Part shown: piece after piece, positions 1-6,734 of the stretch
Position numbering within the stretch: position 1 is the first letter of the stretch
Layout: each line of letters begins with the position of its first letter
DNA from: Wolbachia endosymbiont of Mansonella ozzardi
Lineage (GTDB): Bacteria > Pseudomonadota > Alphaproteobacteria > Rickettsiales > Anaplasmataceae
Direction of reading: 5' to 3'
Assembly (NCBI RefSeq): GCF_020278625.1
Contig: NZ_JADAKK010000059.1
Span: 1 to 6,734, forward strand
DNA: 6,734 nt
Notes under the pieces: generated by a model
What the model was told of the DNA's origin: nothing
The model's database searches: none
The model's input: the letters and a program-made list of their open reading frames with translations, nothing else
Position numbers and translations under genes: made by a program

Positions 1-307
1 CTTTTACCTTTTTTTCTCATCTGACAAAATTTTTAAATATTTATTACTAAAGTAATCCATGAACCAGGCAAAGGTGTCGTTCTATTATGTGACGCTGGAA
101 TCTAGGAATTTGATCGGGTTAGTGAGTACATAAAGTTATGTTAAAGTGCGCTATTTTTATGGAAAACTGGATCCCAGTATCAAGTACTGGGATGACAAGA
201 AGGGGGGTACTGGAATGACACCATTGTTGACTGGCAAGGTACTGTCAATGTTGATAGCCCCAATAGTAGCCTCCTGTCAACGATGAGCCTTTAGGATCTG
301 CTGCTAA
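1..307. other. Gene-free region downstream of the addB-like gene
   Basis: I see no supportable gene in these 307 bases; all frames are broken by stops at short intervals. The left part (1-70) is AT-rich with short T and A runs. The middle (73-222) is a palindromic repeat described separately. The right part (223-307) abuts the stop codon of the minus-strand nuclease gene. On the minus strand, the nuclease frame stays open for 20 codons past its TAG (307 down to 248) before a TGA at 245-247. This is probably chance or an old C-terminal extension. I find no convincing stem plus T-run terminator for the minus-strand transcript. The left neighbour lies outside the window. Confidence 0.6.
73..222. 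repeat. Palindromic element, intergenic degenerate copy
   Basis: This is the same family as the copy inside purL. The left arm (73-106) matches purL 3668-3701 at 27 of 34 positions by eye. The right part (about 168-223) aligns with purL 3713-3766. The outer ends (GGTGTCGTTCTA at 73-84 and TGGAATGACACC at 211-222) are complementary apart from two G-T type positions. Inside is a perfect hairpin at 171-193 with a 9-bp stem (ATCCCAGTA / TACTGGGAT) and a 5-base TCAAG loop. Unlike the purL copy, about 60 bases (107-167) separate the left hairpin from the central one. Being non-coding, this copy has decayed more in its left arm than in its central hairpin. It could fold in the 3' end of the nuclease mRNA, but has no T-run to mark it as a terminator. 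Confidence 0.8.
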
Positions 308-3076
308 CTACAACCACTCCCCTACCCTTTCTAGTTGTTTATAGCTGTTAAACCTTAGGAATTTATCAAAATATGGAGAAGCAATAAAAGGAGTGGCCTC
401 TCTTAAATAATTAGATAAAAAATTCGGTAGATTGTCTTGAAATTCCTGCATTTTTTGTCTGTGATCCTTCAAAACAATAACCTTTATTTTATCATAGTCA
501 AGTTTCCAATAAGCAAGTTCTGAAACTTCTTTTTTTGTTGTGTATCCCACTGCTAAAGCTTGTAAAATTAACTGCGGGAAAAAACCTGACATAACTTCCT
601 CATTCGAAGGCAGTGAGCCGAGTTTATAGTCTATAATTGCTACTTTCCCACTTGGTAGATACTCAACTCTGTCGCATCTTGCTGTCAGTAAAATTTCTTC
701 TGTCATTCCAGTTCTTGACATTGGAATCCAGCTCTTATTACACAATCGCCTGGTGTGCTCATTTGCAATTAAATTTTCTAGATTCCAGTATCCGGGCACT
801 GGGATGGTACTCTTCTTCTTAGTGAAAGTTGTACAGCATTCGCGCAGTTGTGTGTCACGCGCTGGAATGACCCCAACATGAAATATCGGATAGAAAAAGC
901 TCTTCTCTAACTCAACGTGATTGTTTCTAGTCCTATCAAACTCGACAAAAGATTGAATTATCTTCTGCAACCTTACCCACCACATATTTGAAAAAAAAAA
1001 CCGATTAGCTGAAAATACTTCTTGTGCGATGCGCATTGGTGACCTTCTATCACGCAAATATCTCTCAAGAATATTGTGTACCATAGTGCCAAATTCCAAT
1101 ATCGATGGCTTAAAATTCAAGTCTCTTAATTGCCTAAAGCCCAGTATATATTCAACATAAAATGAATAAGGATTACGAATCAATTTTTCTACCGCACTAC
1201 AAGACATTACTTGCATTGTTTCTTTTCTGACCTCAGTTTGAGGTTTTGGCATAGGCTGCACACATGGAACAATACATTCAGGTGTGTTTAACACTCTTAG
1301 CCAATCGCGATAAGGATATTTTGACCCCTGTAACAGAATTTCTAAACGCTGTAATAGAATTGGTTTCCTGTTGCTTAGCAATCTTGTGATGTACACTTTA
1401 CTTGCACCAAATAAACCGCGCAGAGTATATAAAAAACACCCCTGCTCCTCTTGCACGGAAGAAAGATTGAATTTTTCTCTTGTCAGCGCATTCAAGAACG
1501 GATTTTGAAAACTTGGCATATCATAAAATCCAGCAAGTATTACAACTTTATTGTGATATAAACTGAATCTATTGAAGTCACTTGCTACAGAAAAAAACTC
1601 TTTCTTCAAAAACAAGGTTAGAATTTGGCTATATAACTCTAGAGAACACTTAATAGTTATGCCATTACATGCATTTAAAAAATCACGGGTAAAATTACCT
1701 ACTTCATTACTTAGTTCTGAAAAATCTATCCCAGAAAGCAAATTAATACACTGCAAGTGAGCTGTTACCACATCAGAAATAAGACAATTTATAGAATTAA
1801 GTAGGGGATTAAATATAGCTTCTAACTTATTGATAATGATTAATATATCTTCTTTATATTTTAGCTTTTTATGGGCATTGATAGCATTTATAATACTGCT
1901 TCGACCGTTTGTACTGAAGCTGCGTAATATCTCTATCTCAAACTCAGATAAAATTTGAGTGTATTCTTCCTGAGTGTAACCAAAAGTCACTAGCCTATGT
2001 TTAAGAAGAGAAAGAAGTGACACGCTGTTCCAATTTGAGGTAAAAACTTCGATACTATAAAGCAAAAGCGTTATATAAGAGTAGTTTTCTGACATGGAAC
2101 ACGCCATACGAGCTGCAAGTAATTTATCAAAGACACACAAAGAAACGTTTTCATAACCTTCATTCTCCATAATTAGTGATGTCACTTGTGCTTCTTCCTC
2201 CCTCGAATCACAAGTGATGACTTCGATATTTCTAATGCACCCATCGCTAATTTTACTAAGATCAGCAGTTGTATCAAAGATGTAATTAATAATTTCGTTA
2301 TCCACAGTGTTCAAACAGATAACGTTTTTCCTATCTACATTTAAATAATCGAGCAGATCTTTCAGGCAATATTGATAGTGTTTTCTATCAAGCAATTTCC
2401 AGTCTTTCTCTTTAATTTTCAGATTCAGGTTAGGTAAAATTATCTTTCCAAGTGGTAGGTCATATATAGCTTTAATCAATAACTTATAGATCTCACCCTT
2501 TCCAATTCCAACAAAGATTATATGTTGATCTTTCTGCAGAGAAGCTATCATATCGTTTATGTAGTCACTTTTATGTTCTAGTATATCTACTACTCCCAAA
2601 CTTTTTAAAGTGTTACTCCAGGTTCTGACAAGTAAGTTTACGAAATTCTCTATTTTCTTTGGGTGCTTATCGAACTGACAATAATCCGCTATTTGGGTAT
2701 GTTGGATTTTATCAAGTAATGATGGCAAGCTATAAGCCAAGTCAATGGGAAAATTATCATTGTTTTCTTTATTCCACTCCAATATGAATTGAATTAACAG
2801 CAGTGTCCTTTTTATCGGCTTGATAACTTTAACTCTATCAAGATTTAATATTAAATCTTCCTCATCGATGTTCTCTAGTGAAACTATCTCTGGTAAAATT
2901 ATGCATTTTTTAGCGCTGCAATTCTTGAATGCACTCAGTAGCGCTATCACATCCCTCTTACAGGGAAGGATGACCTTTACCTTGGGAATTTCTTCTTTTC
3001 CATATTCAGAAAATATGCGCTGAGCCAGCACATCAAAAAAGGATTCATCTACGTCAGCAGTAAAAACTCTTTCCAT
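308..3076 (-). CDS. addB: AddB-like PD-(D/E)XK nuclease (double-strand break repair)
   Basis: This is a probable AddB subunit of an AddAB-type helicase-nuclease, which resects double-strand breaks for RecA loading in the cytoplasm. The helicase-like N terminus (RVFTADVDESFFDVLAQRIF, then VILPCKRDVIALLSAF and ILPEI) follows the alphaproteobacterial AddB pattern, and I see no Walker A motif. The C-terminal half starts with SAVEKLIRNPYSFYVEYILG. It has the RecB-type nuclease residues H667 (FGTMVH), D802 (ARCDRVE), D816 and K818 (IIDYK) and Q835 (FPQL), and ends in an AddB-like LERVGEW. No cysteine cluster for an iron-sulfur site is visible. I start at ATG 3076 (922 residues); a TTG at 3088, right after an in-frame TAG, would add four residues. 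Neither start has a clear ribosome site. Residues about 735-792 come from a palindromic repeat inserted just before D802. A T10 run on the sense strand (991-1000) encodes three phenylalanines. The AddA partner is not in the window. Family is fairly sure; the exact subunit name is less so. Confidence 0.82.
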   Translation of the reverse strand: MERVFTADVDESFFDVLAQRIFSEYGKEEIPKVKVILPCKRDVIALLSAFKNCSAKKCIILPEIVSLENIDEEDLILNLDRVKVIKPIKRTLLLIQFILEWNKENNDNFPIDLAYSLPSLLDKIQHTQIADYCQFDKHPKKIENFVNLLVRTWSNTLKSLGVVDILEHKSDYINDMIASLQKDQHIIFVGIGKGEIYKLLIKAIYDLPLGKIILPNLNLKIKEKDWKLLDRKHYQYCLKDLLDYLNVDRKNVICLNTVDNEIINYIFDTTADLSKISDGCIRNIEVITCDSREEEAQVTSLIMENEGYENVSLCVFDKLLAARMACSMSENYSYITLLLYSIEVFTSNWNSVSLLSLLKHRLVTFGYTQEEYTQILSEFEIEILRSFSTNGRSSIINAINAHKKLKYKEDILIIINKLEAIFNPLLNSINCLISDVVTAHLQCINLLSGIDFSELSNEVGNFTRDFLNACNGITIKCSLELYSQILTLFLKKEFFSVASDFNRFSLYHNKVVILAGFYDMPSFQNPFLNALTREKFNLSSVQEEQGCFLYTLRGLFGASKVYITRLLSNRKPILLQRLEILLQGSKYPYRDWLRVLNTPECIVPCVQPMPKPQTEVRKETMQVMSCSAVEKLIRNPYSFYVEYILGFRQLRDLNFKPSILEFGTMVHNILERYLRDRRSPMRIAQEVFSANRFFFSNMWWVRLQKIIQSFVEFDRTRNNHVELEKSFFYPIFHVGVIPARDTQLRECCTTFTKKKSTIPVPGYWNLENLIANEHTRRLCNKSWIPMSRTGMTEEILLTARCDRVEYLPSGKVAIIDYKLGSLPSNEEVMSGFFPQLILQALAVGYTTKKEVSELAYWKLDYDKIKVIVLKDHRQKMQEFQDNLPNFLSNYLREATPFIASPYFDKFLRFNSYKQLERVGEWL
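701..875. repeat. Palindromic element inserted in frame in the addB-like gene
   Basis: The ends GTCATTCCAG (702-711) and CTGGAATGAC (862-871) are exact inverted repeats. The left hairpin (705-727) matches the purL copy: 701-731 agrees with 3670-3700 at 26 of 31 positions. A central imperfect hairpin lies at 782-805, matching the 171-193 hairpin of the intergenic copy. The right end (853-872) resembles the left hairpin in reverse complement, so the copy is roughly symmetrical. Spacers of about 50 bases lie on either side of the central hairpin. On the gene's strand it encodes about 58 residues, beginning GVIPARD and ending SWIPMSRTGMT, without a stop. The flanking protein reads as nuclease on both sides (ELEKSFFYPIF, then EILLTARCDRVEY), so the insert interrupts the domain but leaves the frame intact. 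Confidence 0.85.
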
Positions 3077-3175
3077 GAAAAATGACAACTAGTATGATGT
3101 TTTTTTGTACAGCAAAATATAAATGTGCTAGCAGTTTCTTATGCTATTATATATTAAAATCTTTTATAATATTAC
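3077..3175. promoter_or_regulatory. Divergent promoter region, addB-like / purL
   Basis: This 99-bp AT-rich spacer lies between two divergent start codons, so both promoters should lie in it or in the adjoining coding ends. On the plus strand, TGCTATTAT at 3142-3150 fits an extended -10 and would give purL a leader of about 20 bases. A TATAAT at 3165-3170 is so close to the ATG that it would give an almost leaderless mRNA. On the minus strand, a TATAAT (complement of 3147-3152) could serve the nuclease gene and overlaps the plus-strand -10 candidate. I cannot find a good -35 box for any of these. No AGGAG-like ribosome site precedes either ATG. Confidence 0.4.
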
Positions 3176-6160
3176 ATGACAAACACTAGAATAGAAGTTT
3201 TAAACAAATGTAAGCAAGTTAGCAATAGATGGCTATTCAACGTTTATTCGGTTTATATAAATAAAGAATTATCATCAAAATCACATGAAGAAATCTGTGG
3301 ACTATTTTGTAATCAAGTTACACAAAACTGCCGTTATTACCTCTACAACGAGGACCTTGAAGAAGTTCAATATGATTTCATAGAATCACAAGCTGAGTGG
3401 GGCTTGGAAATAAGCTTTTTGCCTGGCATGACCGATAACGTAGGTAACACAGCAAAACAGATTGTCAGAGAGTATTTAATTAGCAAAGGCCACATTGACG
3501 AAGATGTTTACATTAAAGCAAGAAGTTCAAAACTGATCTTGGGCAAAGGGAGCATACCAACCGAAGATGATATAGAATTCAACCCTATTACTGAGTATTG
3601 CACGCTTATTTATAAGGAAAACGGCAATTGCTATCGTAGGCACTGCAGTAAGCAAAATACTCCACCTGGTGTCATTCCAGCGCGTGACGCTGGAATCCAG
3701 GAAAAAAAAGAATGGATCCCAGTGTCAGCTACTTGGATGACAGGAGAAGGAGCTGGAATGACACCAGGTGGTAAGTCCGTTGACCTTAATGTAAGTGACC
3801 AAGAGCTTGAAAAGATCAGCAGAGATGGAATCGATGGTAATGGCACTTTAGGGCTCTCTCTCGCAGCAATGAAAGCTATAAAGGACTACTTCAGTAAACT
3901 CGGTAGAAGCCCCTATGATATTGAACTTGAGTCCATAGCACAGACTTGGTCTGAACATTGCAAACACAACATCTTTTGTTTTCCCATTGATGAAATAAAA
4001 GATGGTCTATATGCACATTATATTAAGCGTGCAACGCGTGAGATAAATTCTGACATATGCGTGTCAGTTTTCTCCGACAACGCAGGAGGAATAATTTTTG
4101 ACGATGATTACTTGATTACAGATAAAGTTGAAACCCACAATAGCCCTTCAGCTCTCGATCCATTTGGTGGAGCAATGACGGGAGTGCTTGGAGTTAACCG
4201 CGATATACTGGGTTTTGGCAAAGGCGCAGAGCCTATAATGAATACCTATTACTTCTGCTTTGCCAAAGAAGCAAAAGGCAAATTTTATAGGGATAAAGAG
4301 CGCACTGGTGAAATTTTTCCACCGAAATATATCATGAAAGAAGTAATTCATGGTGTTAATGTTGCTGGCAATTGTTCTGGCATTCCAACACAACTTGGAT
4401 CAGTATATTTTGACGATAGATTTTGTGGAAAACCGTTGGTCTTTGTTGGAAGCGTTGGAATTATTCCGCGCAATATAAATAATGCACCTTCACACATTAA
4501 AGAGCCCAAAGACGGCGATAAGATTGTAATTATTGGAGGAAGGGTTGGAAGGGACGGAATCCACGGTGCAACGTTTTCTTCGGAGGCATTGTCGGGAAAC
4601 AGCCCTTCAACAGTTGTGCAAATTGGCGACCCTATAACGCAAAAAAAATTTTCCAATGCCGTCATAGAGGCAAGAGACCTTGCTCTTTACAATGCAATAA
4701 CAGACAATGGAGCGGGGGGACTGTCATCGTCCATCGGTGAAATGGGAAAGAATGGATTTGAAGTTGATTTAAGCAAGGTTCCACTTAAAAACGATGGTAT
4801 GGCTCCGTGGGAAATATGGATATCAGAATCACAAGAGAGAATGACCTTAGCAGTGCCGGAAGAAAATCTTCCTATGTTTAAGCAAATCATGAAAAAACAT
4901 GATGTAGAAGTTAGCGTAATTGGGAAATTCAACAACAGTGGTAAAGCCGTTGTTAAATATCCCGAAGAAACAGTAATAATGGACATGGAAACCAAGTTTC
5001 TGCATGATGGCAACCCTAAAATGCATTTACAGACAAGGCCATGTACCCCCTCTTTCATCCAAGCTGGAGCATCATGCGCTGGGAATCCGTTTTTTTTAGA
5101 AATTGAACTAAAAGAAATGCTAAGCAGACCAAACATTTGCAGCAAGGAGTTCATAGTGATACAATATGACCATGAAGTTCAAGGTTCGTCTGTGTTAAAG
5201 CCACTGCAAGGCAAAAGAAGAGTGTGTAGCGAAGCTGTTGTTTCAAGGCCAGTTCTTTCTTCAAACAAAGGTGTTGTGAAATCGCAAGGGTTCGGCTCAA
5301 GTTATGGGGAAATTGATACTTACCATATGGCAGCATGCGCGATTGACACTGCCATACGCAACTATGTAGCTGCAGGAGGGAGTATGAATCATCTAGCGTT
5401 GCTCGACAATTTTTGCTGGTGTGATGCTTACAATCCAGAAAGGCTGTGGCAACTAAAGAGGGCTGCAGAAGCTTGTTATGACTTTGCAACTGCATTCCAA
5501 ACCCCATTCATATCTGGAAAAGATAGCATGTTCAACGACTTCAAAGGATATGATAAAAATGGCAAGGAAGTGATGATCTCTGCGCCACCTTCATTACTTA
5601 TTTCAGCAATTGGAGTTATAGAAAATATTGAAAATGCGGTATCGCTCGATGTGAAGATGCCAGGAGACTTGATATATGTGCTTGGTATAACACACGACGA
5701 ACTTGGCAGGTCTGAATATCAGCTGTATAGTGGAATAGGTAATAGCAACGTACCAAAGGTTGATGCAAAGAGCGCTAAGAAATTGTATAAACGCTACAGC
5801 CTTGCAATAGAAGGTGGCATAATTGCCTCTGCAATTGCACCAAATCTGGGAGGATTGGCTGTTGCTCTAGCAAAATCGCTAATTGCAGGAGACCTCGGTG
5901 CTGAAATTGATCTCTCACTAGTGCCAGTAGGGAAAACACAAAATGAAGATACAATAAACAAGATAATAATGTTTTCTGAATCCCAAAGTAGAATTTTGGT
6001 TACTATTGCCCCGCAAAACCAGAAGAGGTTTGAAGAATTATTTAAAGGTATAGTTTTTTCGTGTATTGGCAAAGTGATAGAGGAGAAAGCCCTAAATATA
6101 AAGGATATCTTAAAAGTAGATTTGAAAGATTTAGGGGATAGCTATCGTAGCGTAGTATAG
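3176..6160 (+). CDS. purL: Phosphoribosylformylglycinamidine synthase, PurS-PurL type
   Basis: PurL converts FGAR, ATP and glutamine-derived ammonia to FGAM in de novo purine synthesis in the cytosol. The 994-residue protein starts at the first in-frame ATG after a TAA at 3167-3169. Residues 1 to about 130 look PurS-like (PGMTDNVGNTAKQIVREYL from residue 83). A linker rich in PurL signatures (LGLSLAAMKAIKDYF) leads to QTWSEHCKH at 256-264. Next come KVETHNSPS (317-325, with E319 and H321), GNCSGIPT (398-405), GGRVGRDGIHG (454-464), TDNGAGGL (509-516), DNFCWCD (744-750) and SGKDSM (780-785). These mark the two tandem AIR-synthase-like halves. The protein stops without a class I glutaminase domain, so a separate PurQ should supply ammonia. 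It is longer than the roughly 740-residue PurL that works with a separate PurS, and shorter than the roughly 1300-residue single-chain enzyme. A palindromic repeat encodes residues about 163-199 in the linker. All motifs are intact, so the enzyme is probably active. Confidence 0.95.
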   Translation: MTNTRIEVLNKCKQVSNRWLFNVYSVYINKELSSKSHEEICGLFCNQVTQNCRYYLYNEDLEEVQYDFIESQAEWGLEISFLPGMTDNVGNTAKQIVREYLISKGHIDEDVYIKARSSKLILGKGSIPTEDDIEFNPITEYCTLIYKENGNCYRRHCSKQNTPPGVIPARDAGIQEKKEWIPVSATWMTGEGAGMTPGGKSVDLNVSDQELEKISRDGIDGNGTLGLSLAAMKAIKDYFSKLGRSPYDIELESIAQTWSEHCKHNIFCFPIDEIKDGLYAHYIKRATREINSDICVSVFSDNAGGIIFDDDYLITDKVETHNSPSALDPFGGAMTGVLGVNRDILGFGKGAEPIMNTYYFCFAKEAKGKFYRDKERTGEIFPPKYIMKEVIHGVNVAGNCSGIPTQLGSVYFDDRFCGKPLVFVGSVGIIPRNINNAPSHIKEPKDGDKIVIIGGRVGRDGIHGATFSSEALSGNSPSTVVQIGDPITQKKFSNAVIEARDLALYNAITDNGAGGLSSSIGEMGKNGFEVDLSKVPLKNDGMAPWEIWISESQERMTLAVPEENLPMFKQIMKKHDVEVSVIGKFNNSGKAVVKYPEETVIMDMETKFLHDGNPKMHLQTRPCTPSFIQAGASCAGNPFFLEIELKEMLSRPNICSKEFIVIQYDHEVQGSSVLKPLQGKRRVCSEAVVSRPVLSSNKGVVKSQGFGSSYGEIDTYHMAACAIDTAIRNYVAAGGSMNHLALLDNFCWCDAYNPERLWQLKRAAEACYDFATAFQTPFISGKDSMFNDFKGYDKNGKEVMISAPPSLLISAIGVIENIENAVSLDVKMPGDLIYVLGITHDELGRSEYQLYSGIGNSNVPKVDAKSAKKLYKRYSLAIEGGIIASAIAPNLGGLAVALAKSLIAGDLGAEIDLSLVPVGKTQNEDTINKIIMFSESQSRILVTIAPQNQKRFEELFKGIVFSCIGKVIEEKALNIKDILKVDLKDLGDSYRSVV
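3662..3771. repeat. Palindromic element inserted in frame in purL
   Basis: This compact 110-bp copy is bounded by a perfect 20-bp inverted repeat (3662-3681 and 3752-3771, starting CCACCTGGTG). Inside the left end, 3674-3696 is a perfect hairpin (ATTCCAGCG, loop CGTGA, CGCTGGAAT). A weaker hairpin follows around 3718-3737 (CCCAGTG with TACTTGG). The frame gives PPGVIPARDAGIQ, a lysine/glutamate spacer, WIPVSATWMTGEG and AGMTPGG, about 37 residues with no stop. It lies between the PurS-like domain and the PurL catalytic part, a site that should tolerate a loop. An A8 run (3702-3709) is in the spacer. The intact ends suggest a younger or better preserved insertion than the other two copies. It matches the known class of protein-coding palindromic repeats of Rickettsia and Wolbachia; the exact subfamily cannot be assigned here. 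Confidence 0.92.
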
Positions 6161-6246
6161 AATTTTTTTTATTATGCTAAACAACTCTTTATACTATATG
6201 CAATGTTTATTTAGAATGAATGTATGTTATTAAATTTGGGTAAATT
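6161..6246 (+). other. Spacer after purL, weak terminator-like end
   Basis: This 86-bp AT-rich gap follows the purL stop. An 8-base T run (6163-6170) lies two bases after the stop codon, preceded only by a weak 4-bp stem (CTAT...ATAG) within the last purL codons. That is poor evidence for an intrinsic terminator. The next gene is on the same strand and could be cotranscribed or have its own promoter; no convincing -35/-10 pair is visible. A 7-codon reading frame (6220-6243) ends in TAA three bases before the next start and is probably chance. Confidence 0.35.
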
Positions 6247-6734
6247 ATGTCTATTTTATCAATACTCTTGTTCATCAGTCTTTCTTTACTTAACAATTCA
6301 AATAAATTAATGATATGTGCTGCCCTAGTTACGGGAGCCGCTCTAGCTATAAACTCAATGATTAAGTTCTACGGCAAGAGAGAAGCTATATGCAGCTTAA
6401 TAACATGCACAGTGTTATGTTGCGTTCTTAAATGGCAAAACCTCAACCAAATAGTGCTAATTTCATACACCGCAGTTTTAGCATCCCTTTTTTCAAGTAT
6501 CATTATTTTTGAAAAATTAAAGTCTAGGTTTGACTTTCATATAACAAATTTCGTTGCTTTAATTATAGCATCAGTAGTTGACAGTACTGTTGTGTATATT
6601 GGGTTACTACACAAATTCCCCGCAGGTAAATGCTTATCGATATGCATTAGAGATTTGGCTTTCAAATTTTCTTATATATCAATATTAAGTACCTGCTTAC
6701 TAGTAGCAACACATTTATTCCGTTGGGCAAAAAA
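6247..6734 (+). CDS. Membrane protein, VUT/YhhQ-like transporter (3' end missing)
   Basis: This open frame runs from ATG 6247 to the window edge (162 codons visible), with an in-frame TAA at 6241-6243 just upstream, so 6247 is the first possible ATG. It reads MSILSILLFISLSLLN and is strongly hydrophobic, with about six membrane segments near residues 2-17, 21-40, 46-63, 66-88, 100-120 and 141-160. The pattern INSMIKFYGKREA, then IIASVVDSTVVYIGLL and RDLAFKFSYISIL, resembles the VUT/YhhQ family (D or N before a G-K/R-A segment, S..D[ST] in a helix, then D..FK). That family imports queuosine precursors (preQ0/preQ1) across the inner membrane in E. coli. The N terminus is shorter than in YhhQ. 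No ribosome site is clear. Membrane location is firm; the family is a motif-level guess, and another small multi-pass protein is possible. Confidence 0.65.
   Translation, partial: MSILSILLFISLSLLNNSNKLMICAALVTGAALAINSMIKFYGKREAICSLITCTVLCCVLKWQNLNQIVLISYTAVLASLFSSIIIFEKLKSRFDFHITNFVALIIASVVDSTVVYIGLLHKFPAGKCLSICIRDLAFKFSYISILSTCLLVATHLFRWAK

Noticed and set aside
73..222. CRISPR array or insertion sequence
   Set aside because: The repeats are inverted, unevenly spaced, variable in spacer length and partly inside genes; there is no transposase, no spacer array and no clear target duplication.
637..822. Short plus-strand open frame inside the addB-like gene
   Set aside because: It is antisense to the conserved nuclease motifs and the repeat, with no coding signal of its own.
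3077..3175. Riboswitch or purine-responsive operator upstream of purL
   Set aside because: The 99-bp spacer is too short and AT-rich for a purine riboswitch fold, and no PurR-like palindrome is visible.
3631..3846. Minus-strand open frame of 71 codons across the purL repeat
   Set aside because: It is open mainly because the palindrome is stop-free on both strands; its flanks are antisense to conserved purL coding sequence and it has no start context.
4687..5507. Minus-strand open frames of 155 and 118 codons within purL
   Set aside because: They lie antisense to conserved PurL motifs (TDNGAGGL, DNFCWCD) and show no recognisable domain; they are shadows of purL.
6141..6170. Strong intrinsic terminator after purL
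   Set aside because: There is a T8 run but only a 4-bp stem before it, too weak to call a terminator.

Overview
The window looks like chromosomal DNA from a Wolbachia-type member of the Rickettsiales (obligate intracellular Alphaproteobacteria). The DNA is AT-rich, gene starts lack a clear Shine-Dalgarno sequence, and the two full-length proteins resemble an alphaproteobacterial AddB-type nuclease and a long PurL. Three copies of a palindromic repeat of the kind that inserts in frame into Rickettsia and Wolbachia genes also support this. The genus is inferred from these traits; no database search was possible.

Layout. Positions 1-307 hold no gene, but carry a degenerate copy of the palindromic element (73-222) just downstream of the addB-like gene. 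Positions 308-3076 (minus strand) encode an AddB-like PD-(D/E)XK nuclease with a palindromic insert of about 58 residues inside its C-terminal nuclease domain. A 99-bp AT-rich divergent spacer (3077-3175) separates it from a plus-strand purL (3176-6160). PurL catalyses the fourth step of de novo purine synthesis and has a PurS-like N-terminal domain but no C-terminal glutaminase. A compact copy of the element (3662-3771) lies in frame in the linker between its PurS-like and catalytic parts. After an 86-bp spacer, a membrane-protein gene starts at 6247 and runs off the right edge. It resembles the VUT/YhhQ family of queuosine-precursor transporters.

The genes do not form one pathway: DNA repair, purine synthesis and probably transport are adjacent, with the first two transcribed divergently. 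The notable system here is the palindromic element. One intergenic and two protein-coding copies occur within 4 kb. Both coding copies keep their host frames open and give related peptides (GVIPARD near the start, WIP.S....MT near the end). The purL copy is also open on its opposite strand, which may explain how such elements persist inside essential genes.
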